DNA of 38,682 bases from JBJEFI01 sp051873875 (GCA_051873875.1 JBJEFI010000091.1:1-38682); one strand, 5' to 3'. Counted from the stretch's first letter, positions 23,847 through 32,279 are shown. Translations and numbers: made by a program. Notes: generated from the letters alone by a model not told the origin.

Positions 23847-25823
23847 TCAACTCTCTGCTTTCATTTCTAATAATAAATCACGAAGCTCGGCTGCACGTTC
23901 GAAATCTAGCGCTTTTGCCGCTTCTTTCATTTCCTTCTCAATAGAAACCAGCATTTTTTCTCGTTCTTTTTTCGTTAATTTTTTTGTTCCTTTTGTTTCG
24001 TAAGTTGCCTCTTCCTCCGCTGCCGTCGTTGCACGAATTGTGTCACGAACTGCTTTTTTTATCGTTTGTGGAACAATGCCATGTTGTTCATTATACGCCT
24101 CTTGAATTTCACGACGCCGTTTCGTTTCTGTAAGGGCAACTTCCATCGAATGAGTTATTTTATCTCCGTACATAATTACTTTCCCATGAGCATTTCGTGC
24201 CGCACGTCCGATTGTTTGAATAAGCGAACGCTCTGAACGTAAAAATCCTTCTTTATCTGCATCTAAAATTGCTACTAATGATACTTCTGGAATATCTAAT
24301 CCTTCTCGTAATAAGTTAATTCCAACAAGAACATCATATTTTCCTAAGCGTAAATCACGAATCGTTTCAATTCGCTCTAATGTTTTTATTTCGGAGTGAA
24401 GATAATTCACTTTTACACCAACATCTTTTAAGTAATCTGTTAAATCCTCTGACATTCGCTTCGTTAATGTGGTAACAAGAACACGTTCATTTTTTTGAAC
24501 TCGCTCATGAATTTCATTTAATAAATCATCAATTTGCCCTTTGATTGGTCTTACTTCTACAACAGGATCTAACAAGCCTGTTGGACGAATAATTTGTTCG
24601 ACCATTTCTGGGCAATGTTCTAATTCATAAGGTCCTGGGGTAGCTGATACATAAATAGCTTGATGAACCTTCTCCTCAAACTCTTCAAATCGTAATGGAC
24701 GATTATCCATTGCCGATGGAAGGCGAAATCCGTGCTCAACTAAGACATTTTTTCGCGCTTGGTCGCCATTAAACATCCCACGAATTTGAGGCAAGGTAAC
24801 GTGAGACTCATCAATAACAAGTAAGTAATCCTCTGGAAAAAAGTCTAACAATGTATATGGCGTTGAACCAGCTGGTCGCAATGTTAAATGACGAGAGTAA
24901 TTTTCAATCCCCGAACAAAAACCCATCTCCCGCATCATTTCTAAGTCATAGCGAGTGCGTTGTTCTAATCGCTGCGCTTCTAATAGTTTGCCATTTTCAC
25001 GTAAAATAGCTAATCGTTCTTCTAATTCTTTTTCAATATTATCAATAGCTATCTTTAGTTTATCTTCTCGTGTAACGAAGTGAGATGCTGGGAAAATGGC
25101 AATATGTTCTCGTTCAGCCATTACTTCTCCAGTCAATGGATTCACTTCTCGAATTCGGTCAATCTCATCACCAAAAAACTCAACACGAATACATTGCTCA
25201 TCTTTAGAAGCAGGTAAAATTTCTACTACATCACCACGTACCCGAAATGTTCCGCGCTGAAAATCAATGTCGTTACGAGCATATTGAATGTCGACAAGGT
25301 CTCGCAACAATTGATTTCGATCCTTTTCCATTCCAACACGTAAAGAGACAACTAATTCTTTATATTCTTCTGGCGACCCTAATCCATAAATACAAGATAC
25401 ACTGGCTACAATAATAACATCGTTACGTTCAAATAAAGCTGACGTAGCAGAGTGACGTAATTTATCAATCTCATCATTGATTTGAGCATCTTTTTCAATG
25501 AATGTATCAGTTTGTGGAACATATGCTTCTGGTTGATAATAATCATAATAACTAACGAAATACTCAACTGCATTGTTTGGAAAGAATTCCTTTAACTCGC
25601 TATATAACTGCCCAGCTAACGTTTTATTATGAGCGATAATAATCGTAGGTTTGTTCACTTCTTTAATTACATTTGAAATGGTAAAGGTTTTTCCCGTTCC
25701 TGTTGCCCCTAACAAAACCTGCTCTTTCTTCCCTTCTTCAATCCCTTTTACTAATTTGGCTATTGCTTCCGGCTGGTCTCCCTGTGGTGAATAAGGGGAT
25801 ACTAATTCAAATTGTCGCTCCAA
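23847..25823 (-). CDS. uvrB: Excinuclease ABC subunit B
   Basis: Helicase-like damage verifier of excision repair that recruits UvrC. The 658-aa protein has Walker A GATGTGKT (39-46), the beta-hairpin region YYDYYQPEAYVPQTDTFIEK, the helicase motifs (VIDESHVTLPQ, GLDIPEVSLVAILDAD, RSLIQTIGRAARN) and a C-terminal UVR domain (MKEAAKALDFERAAELRDLL) that contacts UvrC. The start is TTG at 25821-25823, with GGAGG 8 bases upstream. That ribosome site lies inside a LexA box. Confidence 0.98.
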   Translation of the reverse strand: MERQFELVSPYSPQGDQPEAIAKLVKGIEEGKKEQVLLGATGTGKTFTISNVIKEVNKPTIIIAHNKTLAGQLYSELKEFFPNNAVEYFVSYYDYYQPEAYVPQTDTFIEKDAQINDEIDKLRHSATSALFERNDVIIVASVSCIYGLGSPEEYKELVVSLRVGMEKDRNQLLRDLVDIQYARNDIDFQRGTFRVRGDVVEILPASKDEQCIRVEFFGDEIDRIREVNPLTGEVMAEREHIAIFPASHFVTREDKLKIAIDNIEKELEERLAILRENGKLLEAQRLEQRTRYDLEMMREMGFCSGIENYSRHLTLRPAGSTPYTLLDFFPEDYLLVIDESHVTLPQIRGMFNGDQARKNVLVEHGFRLPSAMDNRPLRFEEFEEKVHQAIYVSATPGPYELEHCPEMVEQIIRPTGLLDPVVEVRPIKGQIDDLLNEIHERVQKNERVLVTTLTKRMSEDLTDYLKDVGVKVNYLHSEIKTLERIETIRDLRLGKYDVLVGINLLREGLDIPEVSLVAILDADKEGFLRSERSLIQTIGRAARNAHGKVIMYGDKITHSMEVALTETKRRREIQEAYNEQHGIVPQTIKKAVRDTIRATTAAEEEATYETKGTKKLTKKEREKMLVSIEKEMKEAAKALDFERAAELRDLLLEMKAES

Positions 25824-25827
25824 GACC

Positions 25828-25841
25828 CAAACCTCCGTTCG
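25828..25841 (-). promoter_or_regulatory. LexA (SOS) box overlapping the uvrB ribosome site
   Basis: On the minus strand CGAAC-GGAG-GTTTG fits the Bacillus LexA consensus CGAAC-N4-GTTYG, with 13 of 14 positions agreeing with the stricter CGAACRNRYGTTYG form. Its centre is the Shine-Dalgarno GGAGG. LexA bound here would block elongation or initiation from the promoter just upstream. Confidence 0.85.
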
Positions 25842-25865
25842 TATATTTTTGTTATCCTTATTTTA

Positions 25866-25901
25866 ACACAAAAAGATGCTGGCACAAAGTAACCAACATC
25901 T
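25866..25901 (-). terminator. Terminator of the TetR-ABC operon
   Basis: AGATG-C-TGG and CCA-A-CATCT arms (25874-25882/25893-25901) with one mismatch form a 9-position stem followed by TTTTTGTG on the minus strand. The TetR stop codon (25900-25902) lies in the stem. Confidence 0.75.
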
Positions 25902-26535
25902 ATCTCTTTAAAGCTTTTACAATTGTTCTTATTACAACTTGCAATTCCTCTTCATCCTTCCATTCCTTGTCTGCAAATAACATAAATCGAGGAACAAAAT
26001 AGCCAAGTACATTCGTACTAATGATTCGAAACACAACCATTGGTGCTAATGGTTCTATTTCTCCTTTTTGTTGAAAATGAAGAATGATTTTCTCTAGAGA
26101 TGGAAACGCATATTGTAAAAATAATGCTTCCATTTGTTTTCGTATATCTTCATGCATCATCATCTCTTGAAATAATATCCGTATTAGTGGTGTTGCCTTT
26201 TGCACTAATTCAAATCGATCTAATACCAGTACTTCAATAAATTTCTCAAAGGAAGTATATTCTTTTACTAATACTTGCTCTTTTAACGCTTTCATCATCA
26301 TTGGTGCAACAACATGCATATACGTAGGAATAATGATTGATTCTAATAAGTGTCGTTTTGTTTTAAAATGGCGAAAAATAGTCCCCTCTGCTACACCGGC
26401 ACGTTTGGCAATTTCAGCTGTTGACACTTTTTCATACCCTTTTTCACTTATTAATTCAACAGCAGCAACTAAAATAGCTGCTTTTTTTTCAGTTACTTTT
26501 TCTTCATTAAGCAAGTGCTCAATCCAATCTTCCAT
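25900..26535 (-). CDS. TetR/AcrR-family repressor of the adjacent ABC exporter
   Basis: A 211-aa one-domain repressor. The N-terminal DNA-binding part (residues 17-62) shows KKAAILVAAVELISEKGYEK, then the helix-turn-helix VSTAEIAKRAGVAEGTIFRHF and K..LLESII. The C-terminal part is helical and would bind a hydrophobic ligand. It is the last gene of the ABC ATPase-permease-TetR operon, 18 bases after the permease, so it most likely acts on the operator at 28330-28354 in front of that operon and controls itself. The ligand is unknown. Confidence 0.9.
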   Translation of the reverse strand: MEDWIEHLLNEEKVTEKKAAILVAAVELISEKGYEKVSTAEIAKRAGVAEGTIFRHFKTKRHLLESIIIPTYMHVVAPMMMKALKEQVLVKEYTSFEKFIEVLVLDRFELVQKATPLIRILFQEMMMHEDIRKQMEALFLQYAFPSLEKIILHFQQKGEIEPLAPMVVFRIISTNVLGYFVPRFMLFADKEWKDEEELQVVIRTIVKALKR

Positions 26536-26553
26536 GTCAAAACACCTCTATTA

Positions 26554-27585
26554 CTACCATGTTCGATGTTTTTTCAACGCAACAATGGTTAATATTGCAA
26601 AAACAGTTGTAAATAATAGTAACACACCTAAGTCCGGTAAAATATCCATAAATGCCCCGCCACGTATCATTACTTCCTGAAGAGCATCGGTTGCATACGT
26701 TAATGGCATTACTTTTGATAGCCATTGTAACGGTTGCGCCATCCCTTCAATCGAAAATAAGCCTGAGAAAAATGCTTGCGGCACAATAACTAATGGGATA
26801 AACTGAACCATTTGCAATTCATTATTGGCAAGAAATGATAATAACGTTCCTAAGCTTAACGCACATAAAGAAATAATAACACTAATTAGTACAATTAATC
26901 CAAAAGCACCGGCATTATAAACCTTTAAGACATAAACGCTAAAAATAGAAACAATCGTCGATTGAAAAATCGTAAAAATTCCAAAGCCAATTAAATAGCC
27001 AATCACAATTTCATAGCGACGAATTGGTGTTGCTAATAATCGCTCCAGCGTTCCTGTTGTTCGTTCTCGCAAAAAACTTACCCCAGAAATTAAAAACACG
27101 AAAAAGAAAATAAAGAAACCAATAAAGACTGGTCCTGTATAATCAAATAACTCCATGTCATCATCACCATAGAAGGTTTTCATTTCGATGGATGGGGTCG
27201 CTACTGATTGCGACGCCATTTTTTCTTTTAACGAAGCTTGGATTTCTGTCATTACTTGCTGTGTAATTGCAGAATCTGAACCATTTACGATTACCTCTAT
27301 GCCTTTTTGTTTTATCGAAACATAGGCATCCAACCCTTTATCCTTAAACTGTTTCTCTGCCTCTGCTTTCGTCATAATAGTGAGCTCATGATTTTTCTCT
27401 AATGAATGCAAGATCGTTTCTACTTGTTTATTTTCTACCCCAATTTGTAATTCTACATCATGCTGATCTAATACATAGTTTAAAAGGGTAAAAATAAACA
27501 TGGGCGCAATAATTAACAATGCTAACGTACGTTTATCTCGAAAAAATTGGCGAATAACCCGACCTACAATTGCTTTAATTCGCAT
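26554..27585 (-). CDS. ABC-2 type exporter permease
   Basis: A 343-aa membrane protein of the ABC-2 class: one N-terminal span (TLALLIIAPMFIFTLLNYVL), a large extracytoplasmic region (about 45-165) and five spans in the C-terminal half (e.g. FIGFFIFFFVFLISGVSFL, LIVLISVIISLCALSLGTLL, LPDLGVLLLFTTVFAILTIV), with the RERTTGTLERLLATPIRR coupling segment typical of drug and antibiotic exporters. The start overlaps the ATPase gene by 11 bases. The substrate is unknown; multidrug or antimicrobial peptide export is the usual guess. Confidence 0.92.
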   Translation of the reverse strand: MRIKAIVGRVIRQFFRDKRTLALLIIAPMFIFTLLNYVLDQHDVELQIGVENKQVETILHSLEKNHELTIMTKAEAEKQFKDKGLDAYVSIKQKGIEVIVNGSDSAITQQVMTEIQASLKEKMASQSVATPSIEMKTFYGDDDMELFDYTGPVFIGFFIFFFVFLISGVSFLRERTTGTLERLLATPIRRYEIVIGYLIGFGIFTIFQSTIVSIFSVYVLKVYNAGAFGLIVLISVIISLCALSLGTLLSFLANNELQMVQFIPLVIVPQAFFSGLFSIEGMAQPLQWLSKVMPLTYATDALQEVMIRGGAFMDILPDLGVLLLFTTVFAILTIVALKKHRTW

Positions 27586-28294
27586 TCATTACACCCCCTA
27601 ACTTCAAAAAGACCTCTTCAATATTTCGACAATCAAAATCAGCAACTAATTGTTCTGGTCCTCCAACAGCAATGCAATGACCATCACGAATCATAGCAAT
27701 ACGGTCACACTTTTCTGCCTCATCCATTACATGTGTAGTCATCAAAATAGTAACGCCATTTTCCTTTAATCGATATAATTCATTCCATACTTGTTGGCGT
27801 AAAATTGGGTCCATCCCAACAGTTGGCTCATCTAGTACAAGTAACTTAGGACGATGTAAAAGGGAAATAGCAAGAGATAAACGTCGCTTCATCCCACCAG
27901 AGTATGTACTAACAATCTTTTTTCGAAAAGCTGTTAAATTCACAACACCTAAACTATCATTTATGCGCTCTTCCCATTGTTTCTTTGGAATACCATATAA
28001 CTCACAATAAAATTTCATATTTTCTTCCGCAGATAAATCAATATACAAAGCATCCGCTTGTGCCGTATAACCAATTTGTTCAATAACAGATACATTCGGT
28101 ACTGTTTCATTCATCACTGCAATCGTTCCTTCATTCGGTGCTTCCATTCCAATTATTAAACGAATAAGTGTTGTTTTTCCTGCCCCTGAAGGCCCTAATA
28201 ATCCAAAAATTTCACCTTTGTTCACATCAATCGAAACATTTGAAAGCACTTCTTGTTTTCCGTAACATTTCGTTACATTCTGAATATGAATCAT
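27575..28294 (-). CDS. ABC exporter ATP-binding protein
   Basis: A 239-aa ABC ATPase with Walker A GPSGAGKT (34-41), Q-loop segment IGYTAQADALY, signature YSGGMKRRLSLA, Walker B LLVLDEPTVGMDP and switch H in MTTHVMDEAEKC. The GMDP and MDEAEKC motifs place it with CcmA/NatA-like drug exporters. A GGGGG ribosome site precedes the ATG. First gene of a three-gene operon with the ABC-2 permease and TetR. Confidence 0.94.
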   Translation of the reverse strand: MIHIQNVTKCYGKQEVLSNVSIDVNKGEIFGLLGPSGAGKTTLIRLIIGMEAPNEGTIAVMNETVPNVSVIEQIGYTAQADALYIDLSAEENMKFYCELYGIPKKQWEERINDSLGVVNLTAFRKKIVSTYSGGMKRRLSLAISLLHRPKLLVLDEPTVGMDPILRQQVWNELYRLKENGVTILMTTHVMDEAEKCDRIAMIRDGHCIAVGGPEQLVADFDCRNIEEVFLKLGGVMNAN

Positions 28295-28329
28295 TGCCTA
28301 ATCCCCCTTTTTAAGTTAATCATCCTTCA

Positions 28330-28384
28330 CAAAGATGAGTGATTACTCACTTTGATTTTATGGAAGAAAAAAGGCATTTGTCAA
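28330..28384 (-). promoter_or_regulatory. Promoter and TetR-type operator of the ABC operon
   Basis: TTGACA (28379-28384), 18 bases and TAAAAT (28355-28360) on the minus strand. Directly downstream lies TGAGT-N4-ACTCA (28336-28349), framed by CAAAG/CTTTG (28330-28354), covering the predicted start. TGAGT half-sites are common in TetR-family operators. The operon's own TetR (25900-26535) is the natural candidate. Confidence 0.8.
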
Positions 28385-28430
28385 CAAATTCCATTCGATG
28401 ATTCTCGATGGTATTCGTTAACAAATGCCT
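28365..28430 (-). terminator. Terminator of the IIA-Glc gene
   Basis: A long stem AGGCATTTGT/ACAAATGCCT (28372-28381/28421-28430) with an inner CCAT-CGA stem, followed by TTTTTT on the minus strand. Its distal arm contains the -35 box of the next operon. Confidence 0.9.
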
Positions 28431-28439
28431 GTTAATCGC

Positions 28440-28985
28440 TTATTTTAAAGTAATAACTGCAGCTTTTGAACCTTTTTCAACAGAGCCAGTAGCTTCTAAG
28501 TTGAATACTTCTACTTTATCAGCAAAGTTTGTCATTACAACTGGTGTAATTAATTGTTTACCTTGTGCTTTTAAGAAGTCTAAGTCTACTGATAACATTA
28601 AGTCACCAGCTTTTACTTTTTGTCCTTCTTCTACATGAGCTGTGAAACCTTCACCTTTTAATGCAACTGTTTCTAAACCGAAGTGAATTAATACTTCTAA
28701 ACCTTTATCAGAACGAAGACCAACTGCATGTTTTGTTGGGAATACTTGTACGATTTCACCATCAACTGGAGAAACTACTTTTCCTTCTACTGGTAAGATA
28801 GCGAAACCATCACCCATCATTTTTTCAGCGAATACTGGATCTGGTACTTCTGTGATATCTTTAATTTCACCAGTGATTGGTGCTACTAAGATTTCTTCGT
28901 TTGCATTTACTTGTGCACCTACAGGTTGTTGTGCAACCGTATTTTCTTTAGAACCTTTAAAGAATCCAAATAATTTTTTTAACAT
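28440..28985 (-). CDS. crr: PTS glucose-type IIA component (IIA-Glc/Crr, YpqE-like)
   Basis: A free-standing IIA domain that takes phosphate from HPr and hands it to a IIBC sugar permease. The 181-aa protein begins MLKKLFGFFKGSKENT, then a flexible Q/A-rich linker and the beta-sandwich domain (from about residue 30: EEILVAPITGEIKDITEVPDP). The active His pair is visible in FPTKHAVGLRS and LIHFGLETVALKGEGF. I start at ATG 28983-28985 with AGAGGTG upstream; a longer frame to 29051 lacks a site and runs into the promoter. It is monocistronic, with no IIBC gene nearby, like B. subtilis YpqE. Confidence 0.93.
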   Translation of the reverse strand: MLKKLFGFFKGSKENTVAQQPVGAQVNANEEILVAPITGEIKDITEVPDPVFAEKMMGDGFAILPVEGKVVSPVDGEIVQVFPTKHAVGLRSDKGLEVLIHFGLETVALKGEGFTAHVEEGQKVKAGDLMLSVDLDFLKAQGKQLITPVVMTNFADKVEVFNLEATGSVEKGSKAAVITLK

Positions 28986-29042
28986 AATTAAACACCTCTT
29001 GCATAAAATTTGTATTGAACCGAATTCTTTTACATAGAAATA

Positions 29043-29071
29043 ATTTTGCACGATAACGTTTATAATATCAA
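29043..29071 (-). promoter_or_regulatory. Candidate promoter of the IIA-Glc gene
   Basis: TTGATA (29066-29071), 17 bases, CAAAAT (29043-29048) on the minus strand, about 50 bases before the ATG. The 323-base gap 28986-29308 also holds a distant 9-bp inverted repeat CGATTTCAT/ATGAAATCG (29111-29119/29152-29160) and the aminopeptidase promoter; I see no ORF. Confidence 0.5.
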
Positions 29072-29217
29072 GTACTTTTTATCACTTTTTTTTAAAAGCA
29101 TATTTGTGAACGATTTCATTTTTTATAATAAAATTCTTTTTAAATTTAATCATGAAATCGTATCTCTCAAAATTTAACTTTACCATTCAAAGAGGACTAA
29201 TTATTCTAAATTTTCAT

Positions 29218-29246
29218 TTGTAGAAATACCATTTCTATCCTATACT
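29218..29246 (+). promoter_or_regulatory. Promoter of the aminopeptidase gene
   Basis: TTGTAG (29218-29223), 17 bases, TATACT (29241-29246), about 62 bases before the start codon. Confidence 0.7.
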
Positions 29247-29308
29247 TAATAAGAACATAAAAATTAAGAAGCGAATTTAATTTGCTTTAATACGAGGGGG
29301 AAAATACA

Positions 29309-30547
29309 TTGTCTAATTTTGAACAACAATTAGAAAAATATGCAGAGCTTGCAATTACAACAGGCGTCAATATTCAAGAAGGACAAACATTACAAATTAG
29401 TGCTTCTTTTGAAGCAGCACCACTTGTACGTAAAATTGCAGAAAAAGCATACTTACGTGGGGCAAAATTTGTAACAGTTGACTGGAGCGATGATGCTATC
29501 ACTCATATTCGTTTCAAAAATGCCAGTGACTCATCTTTTGAAGAGTTCCCAAAATGGCGTGCAGACGCAACGATTGCCCTTGCAGAAGAAGGAGCAGCGT
29601 TCTTAAGTATTTATGCCCCAAATCCTGATCTTTTAAAAGATATCGATCCAAAGCGTATTGCTGCTAATGCCAAAGCACAATCAATTGCATTAGAAAAATA
29701 CAGAGAGCGTATGATGTCTGATAAAAACCGTTGGTCAATTATTGCTGCACCAACAGAAAAATGGGCACAAAAAGTATTCCCAGGTCTATCTACAGAAGAC
29801 GCAATTGAAAAAATGTGGGAAACAATTTTCTATATCACACGTGTGGATAAAGAAGACCCAATTCAAGCATGGTCTGAACATAATACACACTTATTAAAAG
29901 CAGTAAATTACTTAAATGAAAAGGCATATGCATCGTTAGTATATTCAGCACCAGGGACAGACTTAACAATCGACTTACCAGAAGGACATCGCTGGCACGG
30001 TGGAGCAGCAACCTCTCCAGATGGTTTACGATTTAATCCAAATATGCCAACAGAAGAAGCATTTACAATGCCTCATAAAGATGGTGTAAACGGGACTGTT
30101 CAAAGTACAAAACCATTAAACTATGGTGGAAATGTTATTGATAACTTCTCTTTAACATTTAAAGATGGAAAAGTAGTCGATTTCACTGCTGAAAAAGGCT
30201 ACGAAACATTAAAAAATTTATTAGCATCTGATGAAGGTTCTGTTCGTCTTGGAGAGGTAGCATTAGTACCACACGATTCTCCAATTTCAAACTCAAACTT
30301 AATCTTCTATAACACATTATTCGATGAAAATGCATCTTGTCATTTAGCATTAGGTGCCGCTTATCCAACAACAATTAAAGGTGGCGTTGACATGACAAAA
30401 GAAGAATTAGCAGCTCATGGTGTAAACAGCAGCTTAATTCATGAAGATTTCATGATTGGTTGTGCTGAAATGAACATCGATGGCGTTACAAAAGATGGCA
30501 AACGCGAACCTATCTTCCGTAACGGAAACTGGGCAATCGAATTATAA
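29309..30547 (+). CDS. ampS: M29-family aminopeptidase (AmpS/PepS/AmpT type)
   Basis: A 412-aa cytosolic metallo-aminopeptidase that removes N-terminal residues from peptides. The N-terminal part (FEQQLEKYAELAITTGVNIQEGQTLQI) and the metal-site motifs of family M29 are clear: NMPTEEAFTMPHKDGVNGTV, GEVALVPHDSPISNSNLIFYNTLFDENASCHLALG and NSSLIHEDFMIGC with the ending IFRNGNWAIEL. The start is TTG at 29309-29311, with GAGGGGG 8 bases upstream. It is a single gene, convergent with the AI-2E family gene across a hairpin element. Confidence 0.94.
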   Translation: MSNFEQQLEKYAELAITTGVNIQEGQTLQISASFEAAPLVRKIAEKAYLRGAKFVTVDWSDDAITHIRFKNASDSSFEEFPKWRADATIALAEEGAAFLSIYAPNPDLLKDIDPKRIAANAKAQSIALEKYRERMMSDKNRWSIIAAPTEKWAQKVFPGLSTEDAIEKMWETIFYITRVDKEDPIQAWSEHNTHLLKAVNYLNEKAYASLVYSAPGTDLTIDLPEGHRWHGGAATSPDGLRFNPNMPTEEAFTMPHKDGVNGTVQSTKPLNYGGNVIDNFSLTFKDGKVVDFTAEKGYETLKNLLASDEGSVRLGEVALVPHDSPISNSNLIFYNTLFDENASCHLALGAAYPTTIKGGVDMTKEELAAHGVNSSLIHEDFMIGCAEMNIDGVTKDGKREPIFRNGNWAIEL

Positions 30548-30559
30548 TTTAGTAAATCG

Positions 30560-30726
30560 AAAAGAGGCTGTGACAAAAGTATTTCAGCCAAAGAAAAATC
30601 CGGACTATGATACGAAATTTTAAAAAGAGTTTCGAATTAGTCCGGATTTTTTCGATTTATGGATTCCTTAATGTGAAATTGTTCGTCTATAAGGTTGGGT
30701 ATTTTAGTTATGTCTTAGCCCCTTTT
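30560..30726. repeat. MITE-like element with imperfect terminal inverted repeats
   Basis: The ends 30560-30581 (AAAAGAGGCTGTGACAAAAG...) and the complement of 30705-30726 (AAAAGGGGCTAAGACATAAC...) agree at 17 of 22 positions. Inside is a strong stem (30595-30607/30638-30652, ATCCGGACTA arms with CGAAA/TTTCG) ending in T-runs on both strands. No ORF is present. The layout suits a small non-autonomous element that now ends transcription of two convergent genes. No clear target duplication was seen. Confidence 0.5.
30595..30652. terminator. Bidirectional terminator between ampS and the AI-2E family gene
   Basis: AAAATCCGGACTA (30595-30607) pairs with TAGTCCGGATTTTTT (30638-30652), with a second inner stem CGAAA/TTTCG. 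T-runs follow on both strands. It serves convergent genes ending at 30547 and 30748. Confidence 0.85.
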
Positions 30727-30747
30727 TGTTATAACATCATCTACCTT

Positions 30748-31848
30748 TTATTGCCTCGTTGCCCGATACAACTGTATTAATTTTGTAATATGAATAACAA
30801 CTACTTTCGTTACAGCATATACCGGAACTGCTAATACCATTCCTAAAATACCAGCAATGTTACCCGCTACTAGTAATAAAATAACAATGGTAACGGGATG
30901 GGTATTTAATGTTTTTCCTAAAATTAATGGTGAAATAACATTTCCTTCTAACTGTTGGGCAATTAAAATAACGACAATTACTAATATCATTTTAAATGGT
31001 GAAATAAACAGTCCGACGATAACGGCAGGAATTGCACCGATAATTGGTCCCACATATGGAATAATATTCGTAATCGCAACCGCTAACGCTAATACAAGGG
31101 CATATGGCAATTTAATAATTAAAAAGCCGATAAATGATAATGTTCCAACAAAAGACGCAACTGTCATTTGTCCTTGAATAAAAGAAGAAACTGTATCTCC
31201 CATTTCTTTAATAATTTTTAAGCTATCCTCTTGATATTTCTTTGGAAAAAAGCGAGAAACAGCCGTAGGGAATTTATGTCCATCTTTAAACATATAAAAC
31301 AATAATACTGGCACAGTTACAATGACTAATGCCACATTTGTTACTAAGCTAAAAATGGTTGACAAGCTATTAGAGATATTTTGCGGAATCTCTCCTAAAA
31401 AGCCAATTAAATAATCCTTCACTTGGTCAAAGGATACATAATCTTGATTCATCATCCATTGGAAATACGATGATTTCGAAAACTTATCAATAGCCTCCAT
31501 TGTTTTTTCAGCAATAGCAGGTGCCTGCATGACTAAATCTTTAATTTGTCCTACAATAATTGGAAAAATAAACGCAATACCTATCGTGATTAAAATAATA
31601 ACTCCGAGAAATAAAATGGCGATCCCTAATCCACGCTTTATCCCTTGGCGTTCCAAAAAGGCCACAACTGGTTCAAGTAAAAAATAAAAGAAACCAGCAA
31701 TTAATACGGGAAAAAACAATGTTGAAGCAAAAATAACAATTGGTTCAAACAAAAAAGATACTTTTGTTCCTAAGTATAAAATGCCAAAAATCATTAATAT
31801 TTCAAACGTCCATAACAACATCTTATTTTTAAACAAGTAATACACCAC
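30748..31848 (-). CDS. AI-2E family transporter (YtvI/YdbI type)
   Basis: A 366-aa polytopic membrane protein with about eight spans (e.g. LLWTFEILMIFGILYLGTKV, LGIAILFLGVIILITIGIAF, PYALVLALAVAITNIIPYVG). The family marks PVLIAGFFYFLLEPVV and NIIPYVGPIIGAIPAVIVGL are clear. Members were named for an AI-2 export role, but others carry ions (Na+/H+) or remain unknown, so no substrate is assigned. Two consecutive GTG codons (31848, 31845) could start it; the second has better spacing to AGGA. Confidence 0.9.
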   Translation of the reverse strand: MVYYLFKNKMLLWTFEILMIFGILYLGTKVSFLFEPIVIFASTLFFPVLIAGFFYFLLEPVVAFLERQGIKRGLGIAILFLGVIILITIGIAFIFPIIVGQIKDLVMQAPAIAEKTMEAIDKFSKSSYFQWMMNQDYVSFDQVKDYLIGFLGEIPQNISNSLSTIFSLVTNVALVIVTVPVLLFYMFKDGHKFPTAVSRFFPKKYQEDSLKIIKEMGDTVSSFIQGQMTVASFVGTLSFIGFLIIKLPYALVLALAVAITNIIPYVGPIIGAIPAVIVGLFISPFKMILVIVVILIAQQLEGNVISPLILGKTLNTHPVTIVILLLVAGNIAGILGMVLAVPVYAVTKVVVIHITKLIQLYRATRQ

Positions 31849-31883
31849 TTTCCTACCGTTTCCAATTTTAAATGATTATGTTT

Positions 31884-31912
31884 ATTGTAGTATGGAATTG
31901 TATCCTTTTCAA
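31884..31912 (-). promoter_or_regulatory. Promoter of the AI-2E family gene
   Basis: TTGAAA (31907-31912), 17 bases, TACAAT (31884-31889) on the minus strand, about 36 bases before the start. Confidence 0.75.
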
Positions 31913-32011
31913 TATAAGAAAAGAAAAGACAAAAATATGTTCTTTTTAGCAATAATGATAACCGCTAAAACAAAGCCTTCTATAGAAAAATGCTGTCTTC
32001 GTTTTCTTATT

Positions 32012-32031
32012 CAAAAAGGACTTGCTCCTTT
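32012..32031 (-). terminator. Small terminator after the coiled-coil gene
   Basis: AAAGGA/TCCTTT arms (32015-32020/32026-32031) with a 5-base loop, followed by TTGAAT on the minus strand, 9 bases past the stop at 32040. Short stem, modest support. Confidence 0.4.
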
Positions 32032-32039
32032 CATAACAT

Positions 32040-32279
32040 TTACACTGTTCGAATGGAACCAACATTATTTTTAATATCATCCTCTAATTCTTTTATCTCA
32101 AAATCCCATCTATCTAACGTATCGATTATTACATCTTCAATAATTTTAGGATAGGACTCTTTATTTTTATCATATTCCATTTGTAATTTTTCTCGGTCTC
32201 TCAGTAGTACTAATAGAACTTCCTTTTTTTGCTCAACGTTCAAGTATTCATACAACAACCGTGCTCTTCTTTCTAGCAT
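32040..32279 (-). CDS. Small charged coiled-coil protein, unknown function
   Basis: A 79-aa soluble protein rich in Glu, Lys, Asp and Leu, with no signal or membrane span. Residues 1-45 (LLYEYLNVEQKKEVLLVLLR, DREKLQMEYDKNKE) and 55-70 (DRWDFEIKELEDDI) look helical and may form a coiled coil. I recognise no family. A GGAGGTG site 5 bases before the ATG strongly supports translation. It lies between an XRE-regulator gene with its own terminator and the AI-2E gene, so it is probably transcribed alone. Confidence 0.75.
   Translation of the reverse strand: MLERRARLLYEYLNVEQKKEVLLVLLRDREKLQMEYDKNKESYPKIIEDVIIDTLDRWDFEIKELEDDIKNNVGSIRTV

Noticed and set aside
28986..29051. N-terminal extension of the IIA-Glc gene
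   Set aside because: No ribosome site at 29051 and it runs into the candidate -10 box; the ATG at 28985 has AGAGGTG.
29050..29066. Possible CcpA cre site before the IIA-Glc gene
   Set aside because: The central ACGTT looks suggestive, but several fixed positions of TGWAANCGNTNWCA are wrong.
31892..32074. 60-codon plus-strand ORF between the AI-2E and coiled-coil genes
   Set aside because: No ribosome site; it runs over the promoter of one gene and into the 3' end of another, and its composition is not protein-like.
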